Shown here piece by piece: positions 34,104 through 42,965 of a DNA stretch of 64,000 nt. Location: NCBI GenBank assembly GCA_963740675.1, contig CAVUFS010000003.1, forward strand, positions 1 through 64,000, in the 5' to 3' direction. Under the pieces are notes generated by a model. It searched no databases. It saw only the letters and a list, made by a program, of their open reading frames with translations, and had not been told where the DNA came from. The position numbers and the translations under genes were made by a program. The stretch comes from CAIKMD01 sp963740675. Its GTDB lineage: Bacteria > Pseudomonadota > Alphaproteobacteria > ATCC43930 > CGMCC-115725. Each line of letters opens with the position of its first letter. The first letter of the stretch is position 1.

Positions 34104-35074
34104 CCAACCAGCCGCGGCAATTTCTCTTTGAGGATCGCCTCGGCTTCGCGTGCGATACGGGCGACGATTTCGCCCGCCGGCGCGATGTCGTGTATCAGCC
34201 CGCAATCCTGACCCATCGACAGCGGCGCGTTGTCGATATCGCCGTCCTTGCGCGCGGCCTGCACATCGGCGAGGGCCTGCGCCTGATTCTGTCGCAGCGC
34301 CCATTCGCGCCCGGCCCAGCGCTCGATGAATTTGTTGCGCTTGGAGCGCGACATCGCGCCCGGCCAGACGAGGCCGGCGGCGACATCGGGGATCTCGGAC
34401 AGCAGCGTGTCATGCGCGTCGGTGTCGACGATCGCCTGCTTGAAATTGGGATGTAGCGGCGATTCCGTACTGGCGAGGAAGCGTGTGCCGAGCAACGCGC
34501 CATCGGCGCCGAGCGCCAGCGCGGCCGCAAGGCCGCGGCCATCGGCTATGCCGCCGGCCGCGAGCACCGGCACTGGCCCGACCGCGTCGATGACCGACGG
34601 GATCAGCGGCATGCTGGCCTGCCAGCTCACATGACCGCCGCCTTCGGTGCCTTGCGCGATGATGATATCGGCGCCAGCTTTGGCGGCGCGTACCGCTTCC
34701 GGCACCGATCCCACCATGAACGTGACTTTGGCGCCGACGCCATGGGCGCGATCGATATAAGGCTTCAGCTCCTGCTCGGGACGCGGCCAGGCGAAGGCAA
34801 TCGCCGCGGGATGAAGATCGAGCGCGGCGGCGAAACTGTCGTCGCGGATGCAGAACAACAGAAAATTCAGCGCGAAGGGCTTGTTGGTCTTGGCGCGGAT
34901 CGCTTCCGTGCCGGCGCGAACCCGCTCGGGGGGAAGGCCGTGACAGCCCATGGCGCCGAGCCCGCCGGCATTCGAGACGGCCGAGACCAGATCGGGTGCA
35001 TAGATCGATCCCATCCCGCCGAGCGCGATCGGATGGTCGATCTTCAACATGTCGCAAATCCGCGTGCGGATCAT
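34100..35074 (-). CDS. Nitronate monooxygenase (2-nitropropane dioxygenase-like)
   Basis: A 324-residue FMN-dependent TIM-barrel enzyme. Family segments are HPIALGGMGSIYAPDLVSAVSNAGGLGAMG near the start, IIAQGTEGGGHVSW (residues 137-150, FMN phosphate and catalytic His), VLAAGGIADGRGLAAALALGADGALLGTRFLAS (about 170-202). It may oxidise alkyl nitronates, but several relatives reduce enoyl or other substrates. It leads into the coupled MFS gene. Confidence 0.86.
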   Translation of the reverse strand: MIRTRICDMLKIDHPIALGGMGSIYAPDLVSAVSNAGGLGAMGCHGLPPERVRAGTEAIRAKTNKPFALNFLLFCIRDDSFAAALDLHPAAIAFAWPRPEQELKPYIDRAHGVGAKVTFMVGSVPEAVRAAKAGADIIIAQGTEGGGHVSWQASMPLIPSVIDAVGPVPVLAAGGIADGRGLAAALALGADGALLGTRFLASTESPLHPNFKQAIVDTDAHDTLLSEIPDVAAGLVWPGAMSRSKRNKFIERWAGREWALRQNQAQALADVQAARKDGDIDNAPLSMGQDCGLIHDIAPAGEIVARIAREAEAILKEKLPRLVG

Positions 35075-35103
35075 CGAGTGCCTCCCTTATTCTCCTTTTA
35101 ATT

Positions 35104-35180
35104 CGTCATTCCCGCGCAAGCGGGAATCCAAGGATACACATCATCTGTATCCCTGGACCCCCGCTTTCGCGGGGGTGACG
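35104..35180. repeat. Palindromic repeat, family B
   Basis: Runs from CGTCATTCCCGCG to GCGGGGGTGACG, with hairpins TCCCGCGCAAGCGGGA and CCCCCGCTTTCGCGGGGG. It sits between the binding-protein-like gene and the nitronate monooxygenase gene, which are in the same orientation. Confidence 0.88.
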
Positions 35181-35198
35181 CCTAAAGGACGTGTTTGG

Positions 35199-36080
35199 TT
35201 ATTCCGCCGCTTCGAGCGAGACGATCGAGTGCTCGTAATCGTTCGTGCCGAGATTGCCGTCGGGGAAGATGCCGCGTTCGGCGATCCACTTGCGCGATTC
35301 ATCGAACACTTGCTTCGTGTAAGGCTCGAAGACGATGCGCTCGCCCGGACCCCAGCGCCGCGTATCCATCATCGGATGAAAGCGCGTCGGGAATTCCTTC
35401 TTGTAGTAATGCGTATAGAGCTCGGGGCGGAGATCGATGTCGCGCTGGGCACGGCGGAGCGCGCGATAGTATTTGCGCACGTCTTCCATATCGGGATTGC
35501 CGGTGATGGTCATCGCCATCATGAACGTGCTGTCGATCACCTTGCGGAAGCCCAACTGCTCGAGGAAGTAGTAGGGGCCGCTGAACACCGACACCGCCGG
35601 CACTTTACGGTCGAAGAGCTGCTCCATGCGGCTGAACAGCAAGCCCTCGCCGAAGCTCAGCTTGATCTGATCGAGCGGCAGATAACCTTCGAGCGACTGG
35701 ATGGTCGCGTAGTGGCTGCCCGATTGATAGCCGACCGAGATCGGCACATTCGCGAGATCCTTCGGCTCCTTGATCGGCGATTCCGGCGGCACGAAAACGC
35801 CGGCGGGCGAGACCGAATAAGCATCGGCATAGAGCTTGCCGTGGCCCGAGGCCGCGGCGACGTTCACCGTCCAGTGGCAAGCGCCGCTGATATTGCAGGT
35901 GCGGCCGGCTTCGATCGTCTGATAGGCGCCGACCTTGTTGCCGAGTTGATGGCCCGAGCCGCTGGTGGAGGGCATCGTCTCCTGGAAGATGTAGTCGAGC
36001 CCTTCATCCTTGAAATAGCCCTTTTCCTCGGCGACCCATTCCTGCAAGCGGAAATGCGGTGCGATCACGAATTTATCCAT
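35199..36080 (-). CDS. Binding-protein-like protein without signal peptide
   Basis: A 293-residue protein resembling the NMT1/THI5 fold: VAEEKGYFKDEGLDYIF near the start and DLANVPISVGYQSGSHYATIQSLEGYL at the lobe 2 hinge, followed by a long tail with THYYKKEFPTRFHPMMD. It begins MDKFVIAPHFRLQEWV with no signal peptide and no lipobox, so it should stay in the cytoplasm, as THI5-type enzymes or ligand-sensing proteins do. The gene is 20 bases downstream of the GntR-type regulator gene. Some relatives act in pathways as enzymes, so an enzymatic role is possible. Confidence 0.7.
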   Translation of the reverse strand: MDKFVIAPHFRLQEWVAEEKGYFKDEGLDYIFQETMPSTSGSGHQLGNKVGAYQTIEAGRTCNISGACHWTVNVAAASGHGKLYADAYSVSPAGVFVPPESPIKEPKDLANVPISVGYQSGSHYATIQSLEGYLPLDQIKLSFGEGLLFSRMEQLFDRKVPAVSVFSGPYYFLEQLGFRKVIDSTFMMAMTITGNPDMEDVRKYYRALRRAQRDIDLRPELYTHYYKKEFPTRFHPMMDTRRWGPGERIVFEPYTKQVFDESRKWIAERGIFPDGNLGTNDYEHSIVSLEAAE

Positions 36081-36100
36081 GTCGGTTTCCTCCTCTTACG

Positions 36101-36859
36101 TCAGCAGCAAGTGTTGATAATGGCGGCGTCGGCGCCGTGTTCGGCGACACGCCGCGCGCGGATCATTTTCACGTGGTCGTCCATCAAGCGCCGCGCGCCG
36201 CTCGGATCGTGTAGCTCGACCAGTTTGACGAGATCGCGATGCGCCGATTGCACATGCAGCGCGACCTCACGGGTGAGGGTCGGATTGCGGCTCGGCCAGG
36301 AGACGTGTTGCAGCGATTGGAGCTGCACGGCGAGCACGCGGTTATGCGAGGCTTCGGCAATAGCGAGGTGGAAGTCCGCGCCGTTCTGGGTAAAAGCGGC
36401 AGCGTCGTCGATGGCTTTGTCGCCGGCTTCGAGCAGCGCTTTCAGCCGCGCGATATCGGCTTTGGTCGCGTGCTCGGCGGCCAGCTCGGCGGCGAGGGTC
36501 TCGACCGCGCGCTGCGCGTCCATGATCTCGGACACATCGACGCCGGTGAGTTCCAGCTGAACCGCGAGGGCTTCGGCGAAACGCCGCGGATCGCCGCGCG
36601 CGATGCGGGCGCCGCCGCCCGAGCCGACTTTAATCTCGACGATACCGAGGGCTTCCAGCGTGCGGAGCGCGTCGCGAGCGACGATGCGCGAGACGCCGCG
36701 CTGATCGGCGATGTCCTGTTCGCCGCCGAGGAAATCGCCGGGCTTCAGCCGCTTCTCGAACAGCGCCTGGCGCACTTCGGCGACAAGCTGCGCGGACAGG
36801 GTCGGGCGACCAAGGCTATGTTTGCCTTGGGAATTGCGGAAAAGCGGATGAACCGACAT
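36101..36859 (-). CDS. GntR-family regulator, FadR/FCD type
   Basis: A 252-residue regulator. The winged helix at residues 20-85 includes LVAEVRQALFEKRLKPGDFLGGEQDIADQRGVSRIVARDALRTLEALGIVEIKVGSGGGARIA. The C-terminal FCD domain has metal-ligand-type residues in DFHLAIAEASHNRVL and HVQSAHRDLV...RRLMDDHV. It probably represses the downstream binding-protein-like, nitronate monooxygenase and MFS genes, responding to a carboxylate. Confidence 0.87.
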   Translation of the reverse strand: MSVHPLFRNSQGKHSLGRPTLSAQLVAEVRQALFEKRLKPGDFLGGEQDIADQRGVSRIVARDALRTLEALGIVEIKVGSGGGARIARGDPRRFAEALAVQLELTGVDVSEIMDAQRAVETLAAELAAEHATKADIARLKALLEAGDKAIDDAAAFTQNGADFHLAIAEASHNRVLAVQLQSLQHVSWPSRNPTLTREVALHVQSAHRDLVKLVELHDPSGARRLMDDHVKMIRARRVAEHGADAAIINTCC

Positions 36860-36938
36860 AGCAACAGCATACCAGGAATAGGAAAGATATGAAAGATAAT
36901 ATGTTTACTCGGAATGCGTTCGTCGGAGCGGTGAGTTC

Positions 36939-37286
36939 ATGAGCCCTGCAGGGCGTCGGCTCGGCGAGATGATCGTCAGGCTGTTCCAGTTGCCCGCCAT
37001 CGCCCTGGCTGTGGCGGGGGTGTTCGTTGTCGGCTCGCAGTGCCTGTGGTGGACTCAGGATCACGTCTGGTATCCGAAAACCCTCCTCGATCTTTGGCTC
37101 GACCTCGGCGGCAGCTTTCGCGTCGTCGGGCCGCCGACGCTCCAACGTGTCGTACTGTGGCTGCTCGATCTTCCGCTCAGCGGCGCGCTCCTGGTCGTTG
37201 GCATCGCACTCTTCTGGCTCGGCGATCTCGTGAAGCGCATGCTCAACCTCGGCCGCTCGCCGCCGGTCAACCGTCCCGGTTTTTGA
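36939..37286 (+). CDS. Small membrane protein
   Basis: A 115-residue protein with two predicted membrane helices: LPAIALAVAGVFVVGSQCLWW (about 18-38) and LWLLDLPLSGALLVVGIALFWLGDLV (about 72-97). The connecting loop contains Trp and Lys. I do not recognise the family. It is divergent from the GntR gene and convergent with the aldolase gene. Confidence 0.55.
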   Translation: MSPAGRRLGEMIVRLFQLPAIALAVAGVFVVGSQCLWWTQDHVWYPKTLLDLWLDLGGSFRVVGPPTLQRVVLWLLDLPLSGALLVVGIALFWLGDLVKRMLNLGRSPPVNRPGF

Positions 37287-37400
37287 CATTCGCCGCGGCC
37301 GGGCGCGACTGACATGTGCAATGTGCTTGAAGCACGCTTGGTCGTGGTCGATGCGCTCGCCATCGTTGGCTAAGCGCGCGCGATTTAATTGAGGAGGGAT

Positions 37401-38138
37401 TTAGTTTAGCAAGGTTTGGGCCCAGTCAGGCGGCAGCGTGCCGCTATCGAGACCCTTGCCGACATAATAGCTCCAGAGTTTCGAGGCGTGCGTGTCACGG
37501 CGGAAGTCGTGATGGAACGCTTCCATTTCCTTTGCCGTGAGCGGCAACACTTTGCCGAGCGTCGCGGCGCGATACAGCGCTTCCGCATTCTCGACGAAAT
37601 GCACGCAATCGCTGAGCAGCGCGGGCAGGTCTTCGGCAACGACGACCTGACCATGCGCGCGGATCAGCATTGCCTGATGCGGCCCCAAGGTTTCGGCGAC
37701 GCTACGGCCGAGTTCGGGTGAGGAGACATGGCTGGGATCGGGATGGGTGGGAATACCGCTCTCCCAGCGCACCGCGTGATTCTTGATCGGCACGAGCTGC
37801 GCGCCTTCGACCAGCGAGAAGGTGGTGGTGAGATCGTGATGGAAATGCGCGACGGCGTTCACATCGGGCCGGGCGCGGAAAATCTCGGTATGGATGTAGA
37901 CCTCGGAGGGCGGGCGTGCATGGTTCGAGCGGTCGAGCGATTTGCCGTCCATGCCGCAGACCAGCAGATGCTCGGGCCGGAGCTGCGCGCGGCTCTGATC
38001 GACCGGCTGGATCAGGAAGTTGTCGGTGCCGGGAATGCGCACGCTGATATGGCCGCTATAGCCGAGAATATTCTCGGCATTGAGCAGCAACGACACGGCG
38101 GCAACCTGGTGGCGAAGGGCTTGTTCGGTATCTGTCAT
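37401..38138 (-). CDS. Class II aldolase/adducin family protein
   Basis: A 245-residue class II aldolase-like enzyme. The zinc site is visible as AHFHHD (about residues 98-103) and a further His in LIRAHGQVVVAEDL (about 160). GYSGHISVRIPGTDNFLIQP near the N-terminus is the usual phosphate-binding area. Members include sugar-phosphate aldolases and decarboxylases, and the substrate here need not be phosphorylated. It is divergent from the binding-protein gene at 38193. Confidence 0.85.
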   Translation of the reverse strand: MTDTEQALRHQVAAVSLLLNAENILGYSGHISVRIPGTDNFLIQPVDQSRAQLRPEHLLVCGMDGKSLDRSNHARPPSEVYIHTEIFRARPDVNAVAHFHHDLTTTFSLVEGAQLVPIKNHAVRWESGIPTHPDPSHVSSPELGRSVAETLGPHQAMLIRAHGQVVVAEDLPALLSDCVHFVENAEALYRAATLGKVLPLTAKEMEAFHHDFRRDTHASKLWSYYVGKGLDSGTLPPDWAQTLLN

Positions 38139-38192
38139 GATGATCGGATGCTAAAGCGTCGCTAAGATAGGTCAAGCCATAGGGGGATTCGC

Positions 38193-39161
38193 TTGTCTCG
38201 CGTCATTTCGCTCGTCTTCGCTCTCGCCATACTGGCCATCGCGCCGGCAAGTGTTGTTCCTGCTTGGGCCGCCGATCATGTCAGCGTCGGTAAGGCCGTT
38301 TCCGCGCTTTGGGCTTTCGTGCCGGCCGATATCGGCGTGCAGGAAGGCATCTTCGCCAAATACGGCCTCGAGGTCGAAGTCCTCGATCTCGGCAATTCGC
38401 CGCGGCTACATCAGGCGATGACCGCGGGCAGCGTCGATTTCGCGATGACCAGCGGCGCCGACCTCGCTTTCGTCGCCAAGGGCGAGCCGGCGCGTGCCGT
38501 CGCTGCCTTCGCCACCGATCCGCGCAATATCTCGATCACGACGCTTGCGGATTCGCCGATCAAAGCGGTCGCCGATCTCAAAGGCCAGCGCATCGCGATC
38601 TCGGGCACCGGCTCGGTCAGCGAATGGCTGGTGCGGCAGATGGCGATTCAAGAGGGCTGGGGCAAGGAGGGCGTGCTGCCGACGCCGCTCGGCTCGGGCG
38701 ACGCCAATCTCGCGGCGTTGCGCACGCATCAGGTCGGCGCGATGGTGGCGTCGGTCGAGGTGGCGCTGCAGCTCGAAGCCAAAGGCATCGGCCGCATGGT
38801 CACGACAATGGGAAAATACGCGCCGCATTTCCACGCGCATATGATGTTCGTACGGAAGCCGCTGCTCGATCAGAACCCCGCGCTGGTCGATCGCTTCCTC
38901 AAGGGGTTCTTCGCCTCGATCGCTTTCATGAAAGCGAACAAGGAGAAAACCTCGGAGATAGCGAGCCAGACGCTGCATATCGATCGCGCCATCGCCGACC
39001 ACGTCTATGACGAACAGATCGGCATGCTCGAGACCGACGGGCATATCGATCCGCAAGCCATCGCATTGATGAAGGATTCGTTCCTCGACATGGGCATGCT
39101 GCAGACGAAGCCGAGTGATGATCAGATCATCGACGCGCGGTTCCTGCCGGTGAAGCCGTAA
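38193..39161 (+). CDS. ABC-type solute-binding protein (NMT1/SsuA-like)
   Basis: A 322-residue periplasmic binding protein with a Sec signal ending SVVPAWA/ADHVSVG. It has DIGVQEGIFAKYGLEVEVLDL and DLKGQRIAISGTGSVSEWLVRQM. The TTG start (38193) is chosen because AGGGGGA lies 6-10 bases upstream and the signal begins there. It is close to the protein at 132-1103. No transporter genes are adjacent; two palindromic repeats follow. Confidence 0.85.
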   Translation: MSRVISLVFALAILAIAPASVVPAWAADHVSVGKAVSALWAFVPADIGVQEGIFAKYGLEVEVLDLGNSPRLHQAMTAGSVDFAMTSGADLAFVAKGEPARAVAAFATDPRNISITTLADSPIKAVADLKGQRIAISGTGSVSEWLVRQMAIQEGWGKEGVLPTPLGSGDANLAALRTHQVGAMVASVEVALQLEAKGIGRMVTTMGKYAPHFHAHMMFVRKPLLDQNPALVDRFLKGFFASIAFMKANKEKTSEIASQTLHIDRAIADHVYDEQIGMLETDGHIDPQAIALMKDSFLDMGMLQTKPSDDQIIDARFLPVKP

Positions 39162-39162
39162 C

Positions 39163-39308
39163 CGTCATTGCGAGGGACAACCCAGCCAATCGCTCTTCGC
39201 GATTGGCCCCTTCGGGTTCACGCGCGAAGAGCGCGTGAACGGGTTGTCAGCGACGAAGCAATCCAGTCTGTGGACGCACTGGATTGCTTCGCTCCGCTCG
39301 CAATGACG
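39163..39308. repeat. Palindromic repeat, family A, long form with insert
   Basis: Starts CGTCATTGCGAG and ends CTCGCAATGACG, like the copy at 11837-11914. About 70 bases are added in the left arm: ACAACCC ... GGGTTGT encloses two smaller dyads, CCAATCGC/GCGATTGG and TTCACGCGC/GCGCGTGAA. It is a nested palindrome and can fold into a branched hairpin. Confidence 0.83.
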
Positions 39309-39345
39309 TTTTTATCAGTTCCGGCCACTGCACCCAGTAATAATC

Positions 39346-39420
39346 CGTCATTCCCGCGAAAGCGGGAATCCAGGCTACATCTCGCTGTTTCCGTGGACCC
39401 CCGCTTTCGCGGGGGTGACG
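39346..39420. repeat. Palindromic repeat, family B
   Basis: A near-perfect copy: CGTCATTCCCGCG ... GCGGGGGTGACG, with TCCCGCGAAAGCGGGA and CCCCCGCTTTCGCGGGGG. It is stacked 37 bases after a family A element, as at 11.9 kb. Confidence 0.9.
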
Positions 39421-39436
39421 AGTTAAAGAAGTCGCG

Positions 39437-40891
39437 TCACTTGTAAAGCTCAGGCCATTTCGCGCGGATCTTCGCCGCGAAGTCGGGCGAGGTCATTGCC
39501 ACTTTCGGGAAGCGGTCGTAGTGCTCGTACGGCTTGCAGGCGTCGATCACCATGCGTGAATTGGTGAGCTTCGAGTAATCGAATACCATCGTGTCGAGCC
39601 GCGACGACCAGCAATTGTCGAGCATGGTCGTACGCGTCTTGGGATCGCAGCGCGTGCCCATCGCCCAGACCACGTCGTGGATGTCGGTCGGATCGACATC
39701 GTCATCGACGACCACGATCCAGCGGCTGATATAGCCGACCGACGCGACTTGGCTTGCGACCAGCCCGACTTGCGTCGAATGACCGTGATAGCGCTGCTTG
39801 ATCGAGACGACGCAGAAGGTGCGGCCGGCGCCCGCCTGATGCAGCCAGGCGCCGCGCACATCGGGAATGCCGGCGCCTTCCAGCGCATCGAGCAGGGCCG
39901 CCGAGCGCAGGAAGCAGCGCTCGAAGAGATGGGAATGCGGCGGCTTGTTCGAGGCGGCGCAGGTGAGGATCGGATCGTTGCGGTGATAGATGCGCTTGAT
40001 GCGGATCACCGGCTCGTCCTTCGCCTCGCCGGCGTAATAGCCGTGCCATTCGCCGAAGGGGCCTTCGAGCGTCGTCTCGGTCGGCGAGATTTCGCCCTCA
40101 AGCACGATCTCGGCGCGCGCCGGGAAGGGCAGGCCGGTCACTTCGCCCGTCACCAGCTCGATCGGCCGATCCATGAGTCCGCCCGCCCATTCATATTCCG
40201 GCATCGCGTCCGGCATCGTGTAGCCGGCGGCGAGATAGGTGATCGGATCGCAGCCGACGATGATCGCGACGGGGCATGGCTTGCCGGCTTTCAGATATTT
40301 GTCGCGGTGGATGCGACCCTGCTTGCCGTTGGAGATGTAAGAGGCACAGGTATTGCCGCTCTTCACCTGGACGCGATAGGTGCCGACATTGACGCGGCCG
40401 GTATCGGGATCGCGCGTGACGACGCCGCAGGCTGTGCCGATATAGCGCCCGCCATCGTCCTCGTGATGGATCGGCACCGGGAATTTCAGCATGTCGACTT
40501 CATTGTCGCGCACGATGTTCTCGGTGACGGGGCCGCTATCGACCATCTTCGGCTCGATGCGCTTGAAGCTCTTTTTGATCTGCTTGCGGAAATGATCGAG
40601 CATTTCCTTGCGGTCGTTCGACAAGGTCGGCTCCATGCCGAGCACCAGCGCCAGGCGATAGGGCGAGCCGAACATGCCGTAGAGGCATTGGTAGTTCTTC
40701 GGGTATTCGGGAATCTCGTCGAAGAGCAGCATCGGCGACTTCTCGACCTTCTGCCGATAGAGCACCTCGGCGACCGCGCCGAGCTCGCGATCCCAATGCG
40801 CATCTTTGACGCGCGCCAGCTCGCCTCTGGCCTCGACGGCTTTGATGAATTCGCGAAGATCGTTTTGCGGGATGGGATTGAGAAGCGTCAC
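39437..40891 (-). CDS. UbiD-family decarboxylase
   Basis: A 484-residue UbiD-type protein, a prenylated-FMN-dependent decarboxylase of aromatic or alpha,beta-unsaturated acids. Family segments are NDLREFIKAVEARGELARV at the start, MFGSPYRLALVLGM, DEDD-like HHEDDGGRYIGTACGVVTRDPDTGRVNVGTYR (about 140-172, cofactor site), GPFGEWHGYYAGE (about 280) and VVVDDDVDPTDIHDVVWAMGTR (about 395). A UbiX gene for making the cofactor is not in the window. It is downstream of the MFS and amidotransferase genes in the same direction. Confidence 0.88.
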   Translation of the reverse strand: MTLLNPIPQNDLREFIKAVEARGELARVKDAHWDRELGAVAEVLYRQKVEKSPMLLFDEIPEYPKNYQCLYGMFGSPYRLALVLGMEPTLSNDRKEMLDHFRKQIKKSFKRIEPKMVDSGPVTENIVRDNEVDMLKFPVPIHHEDDGGRYIGTACGVVTRDPDTGRVNVGTYRVQVKSGNTCASYISNGKQGRIHRDKYLKAGKPCPVAIIVGCDPITYLAAGYTMPDAMPEYEWAGGLMDRPIELVTGEVTGLPFPARAEIVLEGEISPTETTLEGPFGEWHGYYAGEAKDEPVIRIKRIYHRNDPILTCAASNKPPHSHLFERCFLRSAALLDALEGAGIPDVRGAWLHQAGAGRTFCVVSIKQRYHGHSTQVGLVASQVASVGYISRWIVVVDDDVDPTDIHDVVWAMGTRCDPKTRTTMLDNCWSSRLDTMVFDYSKLTNSRMVIDACKPYEHYDRFPKVAMTSPDFAAKIRAKWPELYK

Positions 40892-40920
40892 GACGTTACT
40901 CCCTAGCTCTCTAAGACGTC

Positions 40921-40943
40921 ATGGCCGGGCGTGTCCCGGCCAT
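40921..40943. repeat. Short palindrome, family C (ATGGCCGGG)
   Basis: A 9-bp perfect dyad ATGGCCGGG / CCCGGCCAT with a 5-base loop, preceded by CGTC. It resembles a third interspersed repeat of Bradyrhizobium-like genomes; only one copy is in this window. It lies between the broken amidotransferase gene and the UbiD gene. Confidence 0.6.
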
Positions 40944-40980
40944 CCATCTCGTTGGAGTATAACGCCGTCTGCACCGCCTC

Positions 40981-41675
40981 CTAGAGTGCGTCGAGCCAGG
41001 CAGTGAGGCAGGCATTACCGCGTGCTGCGGCGGCGGGGGCGAATTCTTGCGATTGGGCGCGCAGCGTGGGCACGGCGATCTTTGCCGTCGCCAGCTCCAT
41101 CGTATGGCCGACATACCAACGCTCGAGGCCTGTCGCGTCGGCTTCGATGTGGAATTGCAGGGCCAACGCGTTCGTGCCGTAGCTGAAAGCCTGGTTCTCG
41201 CAGATCGCGGTCGAGGCAAGGCGCGTCGCACCAGTCCGGCAGGTCAAAGGTGTCGCCGTGCCAATGCAGCACCGGCCCGCTGCCGAGCGGCTTCAGTACG
41301 CTGCGCTGCCCGGCATCGGTCAGCGCGATCGGCGCCCAGCCGAGCTCTTTCGCCTTTGCCGGATAGACGCGCGCGCCGAGCGCCCGGGCCATGAGCTGCG
41401 CGCCAAGGCAGATGCCGAAGATCGGCAATTTCGCGGCGAGGCGCTTCTCGATGAAGCGCAACTCGGGATTGAGGAACGGGATAGAGCGCTTCTTCGTAAG
41501 CGCCGATCGGGCCGCCGAGCACAAAGAGCGGCGCTGGCAGATCATGTGGCAGCGCGGCGAGATCGTCGGTCGCGGCATCGATATATTGGATGTCGTAACC
41601 GCGCGCTTTGAGCACGCTCTCGAAGCTGGCGAGATGCTCGAAGGCAACGTGGCGGATGGCGAGGATGGTGCTCAT
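40981..41675 (-). pseudogene. Class I glutamine amidotransferase with two frameshifts
   Basis: Three overlapping frames join into one GMP-synthase-like amidotransferase of about 230 residues. Frame 1 gives MSTILAIRHVAFEHL to EEALYP; frame 2 FLNPELRFIEKRLAAKLPIFGICLGAQLMARALG (Cys nucleophile in GICLGAQ) to HWHGDTFDLP; frame 3 ATRLASTAICENQAFSYG, ALQFHIEAD and the C-terminus. Each break is corrected by removing one base, at about 41477 and 41236. As written the gene cannot make the enzyme. The ATG overlaps the stop of the MFS gene by four bases, a sign it was once translated in that operon. Confidence 0.78.
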
Positions 41676-42943
41676 TGTCCAGCCTCGGCGACGCGGGCAG
41701 TGGCTTGCAGCTTGCGCGGCGTGATCAGGCACCAGCCCCAGGCGCAAACCTGCAACGCGACCATCACCGCAAAAGCGAGCTGATAGGCGAGGGCCGGGTA
41801 ATGCCCCGGCTCGGTCGCCGGCACAAGATCGATGACAAGGCCGATCGCCGATTGCACCATGAAAGCGCCGACGAAGAAGAAGGAGTTGAGCGCAGTCGTG
41901 GCGCGGCCGGTCATCGCCGCCGGGAAATATTGCGACAAGATCGGATAGCACAGCGTGTTGATATTGGAGAGCAGGCCGATGCCGAGGATCACGCTCCACA
42001 TGCCGATGCCGGTCGGGAGCAGGAGCGGCGTCAACGTGCTGATATAGAGCGCCGAGCCGACATGCACGATGCGAACCAGCGGCACGTTGCGTTTACCGAG
42101 CTCGGTTGCGATGAAGCCGACGAGGAAATAGCTCACGATCTGCAACAGGCTGAGCATGAGGAGATGGCTGGCGACGGATGGCGCGCTGAGCGCGCCGACA
42201 TCGTGCAGCCACGGCCCAGCCCAGAGGCTCTGGAACGCCATCGTGCTGCCAGTGGTCGCGAGATAAAGCGGCGCGAAACGCCAGAACAAGCGGTCGCGAT
42301 AGATCGCGGCCATGCCTTTGAGCTGATCGCCGAGCGTTTCGCCTTTCGGCGCCTTGCGCTTTTCCGGGACGATACCGAACAGCACCAGCGAGCCGACGAA
42401 GCTGATGATCGCAACGCCGATGAGCAGACGATTCCAGTCGAACAGATAAAGCAGATATTGCGTCGGCAGTGTCGCGGCGAGCGAGCCCAGTGCGCCGAGG
42501 CTCAGCACGAAGCCGTTGAAGAACGGCCAGCGCGTTGACGGGAACCACAACGTGACCGCCTGGATCGAGGTCATGAGCCCGCCGGCGGCGCCGATCCCCA
42601 TGATGACGCGGCCGGTGATCAGCACCGGCCAGGTCGTACCGAGCGCGAAGATGATCGCGCCGATACCGGCGATGACGATGAGAATGGCCTGCACGCGGCG
42701 CGGCCCGTAGCGGTCCATCAACAGGCCGAGCGGCGCCTGGAAGAGGGCGGAGACGAGGAAATAGATCGAGATCAGCAAGCCAAGCTGGCCGGCATTGAGG
42801 CTGAACTGCTCGATGAGATAGGGCGCGAGCACCGCATTGACGGTGCGATAGTAGTTGCAGAGCGCGAAGATCAGCGCGAACGGCACCAACACGACGAGAA
42901 CGGGGAAGCGCGGCACGGCAACGTCTCGCGTCGCATCGGTCAC
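41672..42943 (-). CDS. MFS transporter
   Basis: A 423-residue, 12-helix major facilitator protein. It has ALCNYYRTVNAVLAPYLIEQFSLNAGQLGLL in helices 1-2, APLGLLMDRYGPRRVQAILI in the 2-3 loop, and GRVIMGIGAAGGLMTSIQAV in helix 4. This pattern is common among transporters of organic acids and nitrate/nitrite-like solutes in this group. It is upstream of, and overlaps, the amidotransferase gene, and the UbiD gene follows. Confidence 0.82.
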   Translation of the reverse strand: MTDATRDVAVPRFPVLVVLVPFALIFALCNYYRTVNAVLAPYLIEQFSLNAGQLGLLISIYFLVSALFQAPLGLLMDRYGPRRVQAILIVIAGIGAIIFALGTTWPVLITGRVIMGIGAAGGLMTSIQAVTLWFPSTRWPFFNGFVLSLGALGSLAATLPTQYLLYLFDWNRLLIGVAIISFVGSLVLFGIVPEKRKAPKGETLGDQLKGMAAIYRDRLFWRFAPLYLATTGSTMAFQSLWAGPWLHDVGALSAPSVASHLLMLSLLQIVSYFLVGFIATELGKRNVPLVRIVHVGSALYISTLTPLLLPTGIGMWSVILGIGLLSNINTLCYPILSQYFPAAMTGRATTALNSFFFVGAFMVQSAIGLVIDLVPATEPGHYPALAYQLAFAVMVALQVCAWGWCLITPRKLQATARVAEAGQ

Positions 42944-42965
42944 AACAGGTGCACTCCCATTCCAA

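Noticed and set aside
39163..39420. CRISPR array
   Set aside because: The repeats are inverted, of different families and not regularly spaced; no cas genes are near.
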